Positions 63,250-64,000 of a stretch of 64,000 nt of DNA are shown in pieces (positions within the stretch are counted from its first letter, which is position 1; each line of letters begins with the position of its first letter). The DNA is from Pirellulaceae bacterium (GTDB lineage Bacteria > Planctomycetota > Planctomycetia > Pirellulales > Pirellulaceae). The stretch lies in contig BPJU01000013.1 of the NCBI GenBank assembly GCA_026004775.1, forward strand, positions 1 through 64,000, given 5' to 3'. A program made the position numbers and the translations under genes. The notes beneath the pieces were generated by a model that was given only the letters and a program-made list of their open reading frames with translations, made no database searches and was not told where the DNA came from.

Positions 63250-64000
63250 TGCGCGGCGCCGAGAACGGGTCGTCTGTTGTTCGCCGGCTGCCGAACAGTG
63301 GGGGGTGCGCCGGGGGATGCCGCGCTCGGAAGCGGCTGCTCGTCTGGAGATGGCCAGCCGCCGGGGACACACCGTGGTGCAGTGTCGCTGGTCGAGCACT
63401 GAAGACCGAGCCGCTTTGGAAGAGCTGGCTGTCTTTTGCGGTCAGTTCAGTCCTCAGGTAGCCCATACGACCTACAGTTCCGCCGGTTCGTGGACCCTTG
63501 CGGACGGGTTGTTCCTGGAGATCACCGGAACGCGTCACTGGTTTGGAGGCGAAGAGTCGCTCGTGGCGCAGGCGATACGGGCGATTGCGGAGCGGTGGGG
63601 GTATCGGGCCTGTTGGGGGGTGGCTGACACACCGGCGGCCGCTTGGGCTTGGGCACGCTACGGCCCGCCTGAAGCTACCACAAATCCGGCGGGAGCCTGC
63701 CTGCCGCCGGGCAACTCTTGGCCTCAGATCAAGGGCTTGCCAATTGCTGCGTTGCGTCTGGGGGAGACCTTGGAAAAGACGCTCATCCAGTTGGGCATCG
63801 AGCGGATCGAGCAGCTAGCCGCCTTACCGGCCGCCAGTCTTCGGATGCGATGGGGGGCTTTGCCGGCCGAGCGTTTGGCCCAGCTCCAGGGCCAGCTCCA
63901 GGAGTTGCTCCAGCCGATTGCGTCTCCGGAGTCCTGGTGCGTCGAGCAGGTTTTGGAATATCCGACTGCTTCCAGGCCGCAGGTCGAGCAGGTGGTGGCC
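63146..64000 (+). CDS. imuB: ImuB-type Y-family polymerase-like protein, cut by the window end
   Basis: 285 codons are open to the last base. The start ATG 63146 follows AGGAGGAAACACGGC. CLWLPRWPIQRL and GVRRGMPRSEAAARL are the usual ImuB opening, FLEITGTRHWFGGEESL is the palm-like part, and IEQLAALPAASLRMRWG the helix-hairpin region. ImuB proteins lack most catalytic acidic residues of Y-family polymerases and act as adaptors to the clamp and DnaE2. Confidence 0.88.
   Translation, partial: MGRVVCLWLPRWPIQRLCAQHRSWAGEPLVLYALDARRRERVVCCSPAAEQWGVRRGMPRSEAAARLEMASRRGHTVVQCRWSSTEDRAALEELAVFCGQFSPQVAHTTYSSAGSWTLADGLFLEITGTRHWFGGEESLVAQAIRAIAERWGYRACWGVADTPAAAWAWARYGPPEATTNPAGACLPPGNSWPQIKGLPIAALRLGETLEKTLIQLGIERIEQLAALPAASLRMRWGALPAERLAQLQGQLQELLQPIASPESWCVEQVLEYPTASRPQVEQVVA

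Overview
The window looks like a chromosome segment of a planctomycete, probably of the Pirellulales type. The reasons are: a protein ending in the planctomycete H-X9-DG motif, a TIGR02603-type haem domain fused to a sugar-dehydrogenase propeller, a Fae/MtdB C1 pair, several conserved but unnamed planctomycete-style secreted proteins, and abundant interspersed palindromes. The species cannot be fixed from this sequence. Coding is dense and GC-rich except in the first 18 kb and around 50-56 kb, which are accessory DNA.

Region 1 (1-18.1 kb, mostly minus strand) is an array of four Rhs/YD-repeat cassettes. Their cores are nearly identical, all lack the N-terminal secretion/encapsulation part, and each ends in a different C-terminal tip. 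Three tips are followed at once by small genes that look like cognate immunity genes: a two-gene CXXCG pair, a 93-aa protein overlapping the Rhs stop, and a two-TM protein. The most leftward cassette carries two frameshifts. The cassettes are separated by mosaics of palindromic repeats and by remnants of IS3 and IS66 elements. The array ends at a group II intron without a reverse transcriptase, inserted directly after a palindrome.

Region 2 (18.2-32.1 kb) is mainly plus-strand metabolism and envelope: a PQQ-type propeller with three haem-c sites, a ribose-type permease with a large extra loop plus an N-acetylneuraminate-lyase-type aldolase, Fae and MtdB (methanopterin-linked formaldehyde oxidation), a molybdopterin domain fused to pentapeptide repeats, an HtrA protease, an SDR and an SLC13-type transporter.

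Region 3 (32.9-43.3 kb) holds a giant VWA/STN/Gly-rich/DUF2135-like secreted protein. Behind a terminator comes the most striking locus of the window: a 53-codon gene whose product ends in Gly-Gly-Glu like Pup/UBact, and 35 bp downstream a PafA/Dop-family ligase homologue with transmembrane helices inserted in its catalytic domain. This looks like a membrane-anchored pupylation-like pair. No proteasome genes are in view.

Region 4 (43.7-50.3 kb) has glgA and a cimA-valS operon. Upstream of cimA I read a short Ile/Val-rich leader peptide followed by an intrinsic terminator, a classical attenuation arrangement for a citramalate-synthase operon.

Region 5 (50.7-56.5 kb) is an eroded defence island: a decayed SNF2 helicase with a DUF3883 tail, an intact STAND-like ATPase flanked by a 63-bp duplication of that tail, an AAA ATPase with a partner gene broken by one UAG, the start of a DUF1156-type methylase, and a tandem repeat. 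Region 6 (56.5-64 kb) holds a REP-transposase-like protein that seems to have lost its HUH motif next to REP palindromes, a Na+/H+ antiporter, a selenium-binding-protein/methanethiol-oxidase homologue, and imuA-imuB, the latter running off the window.
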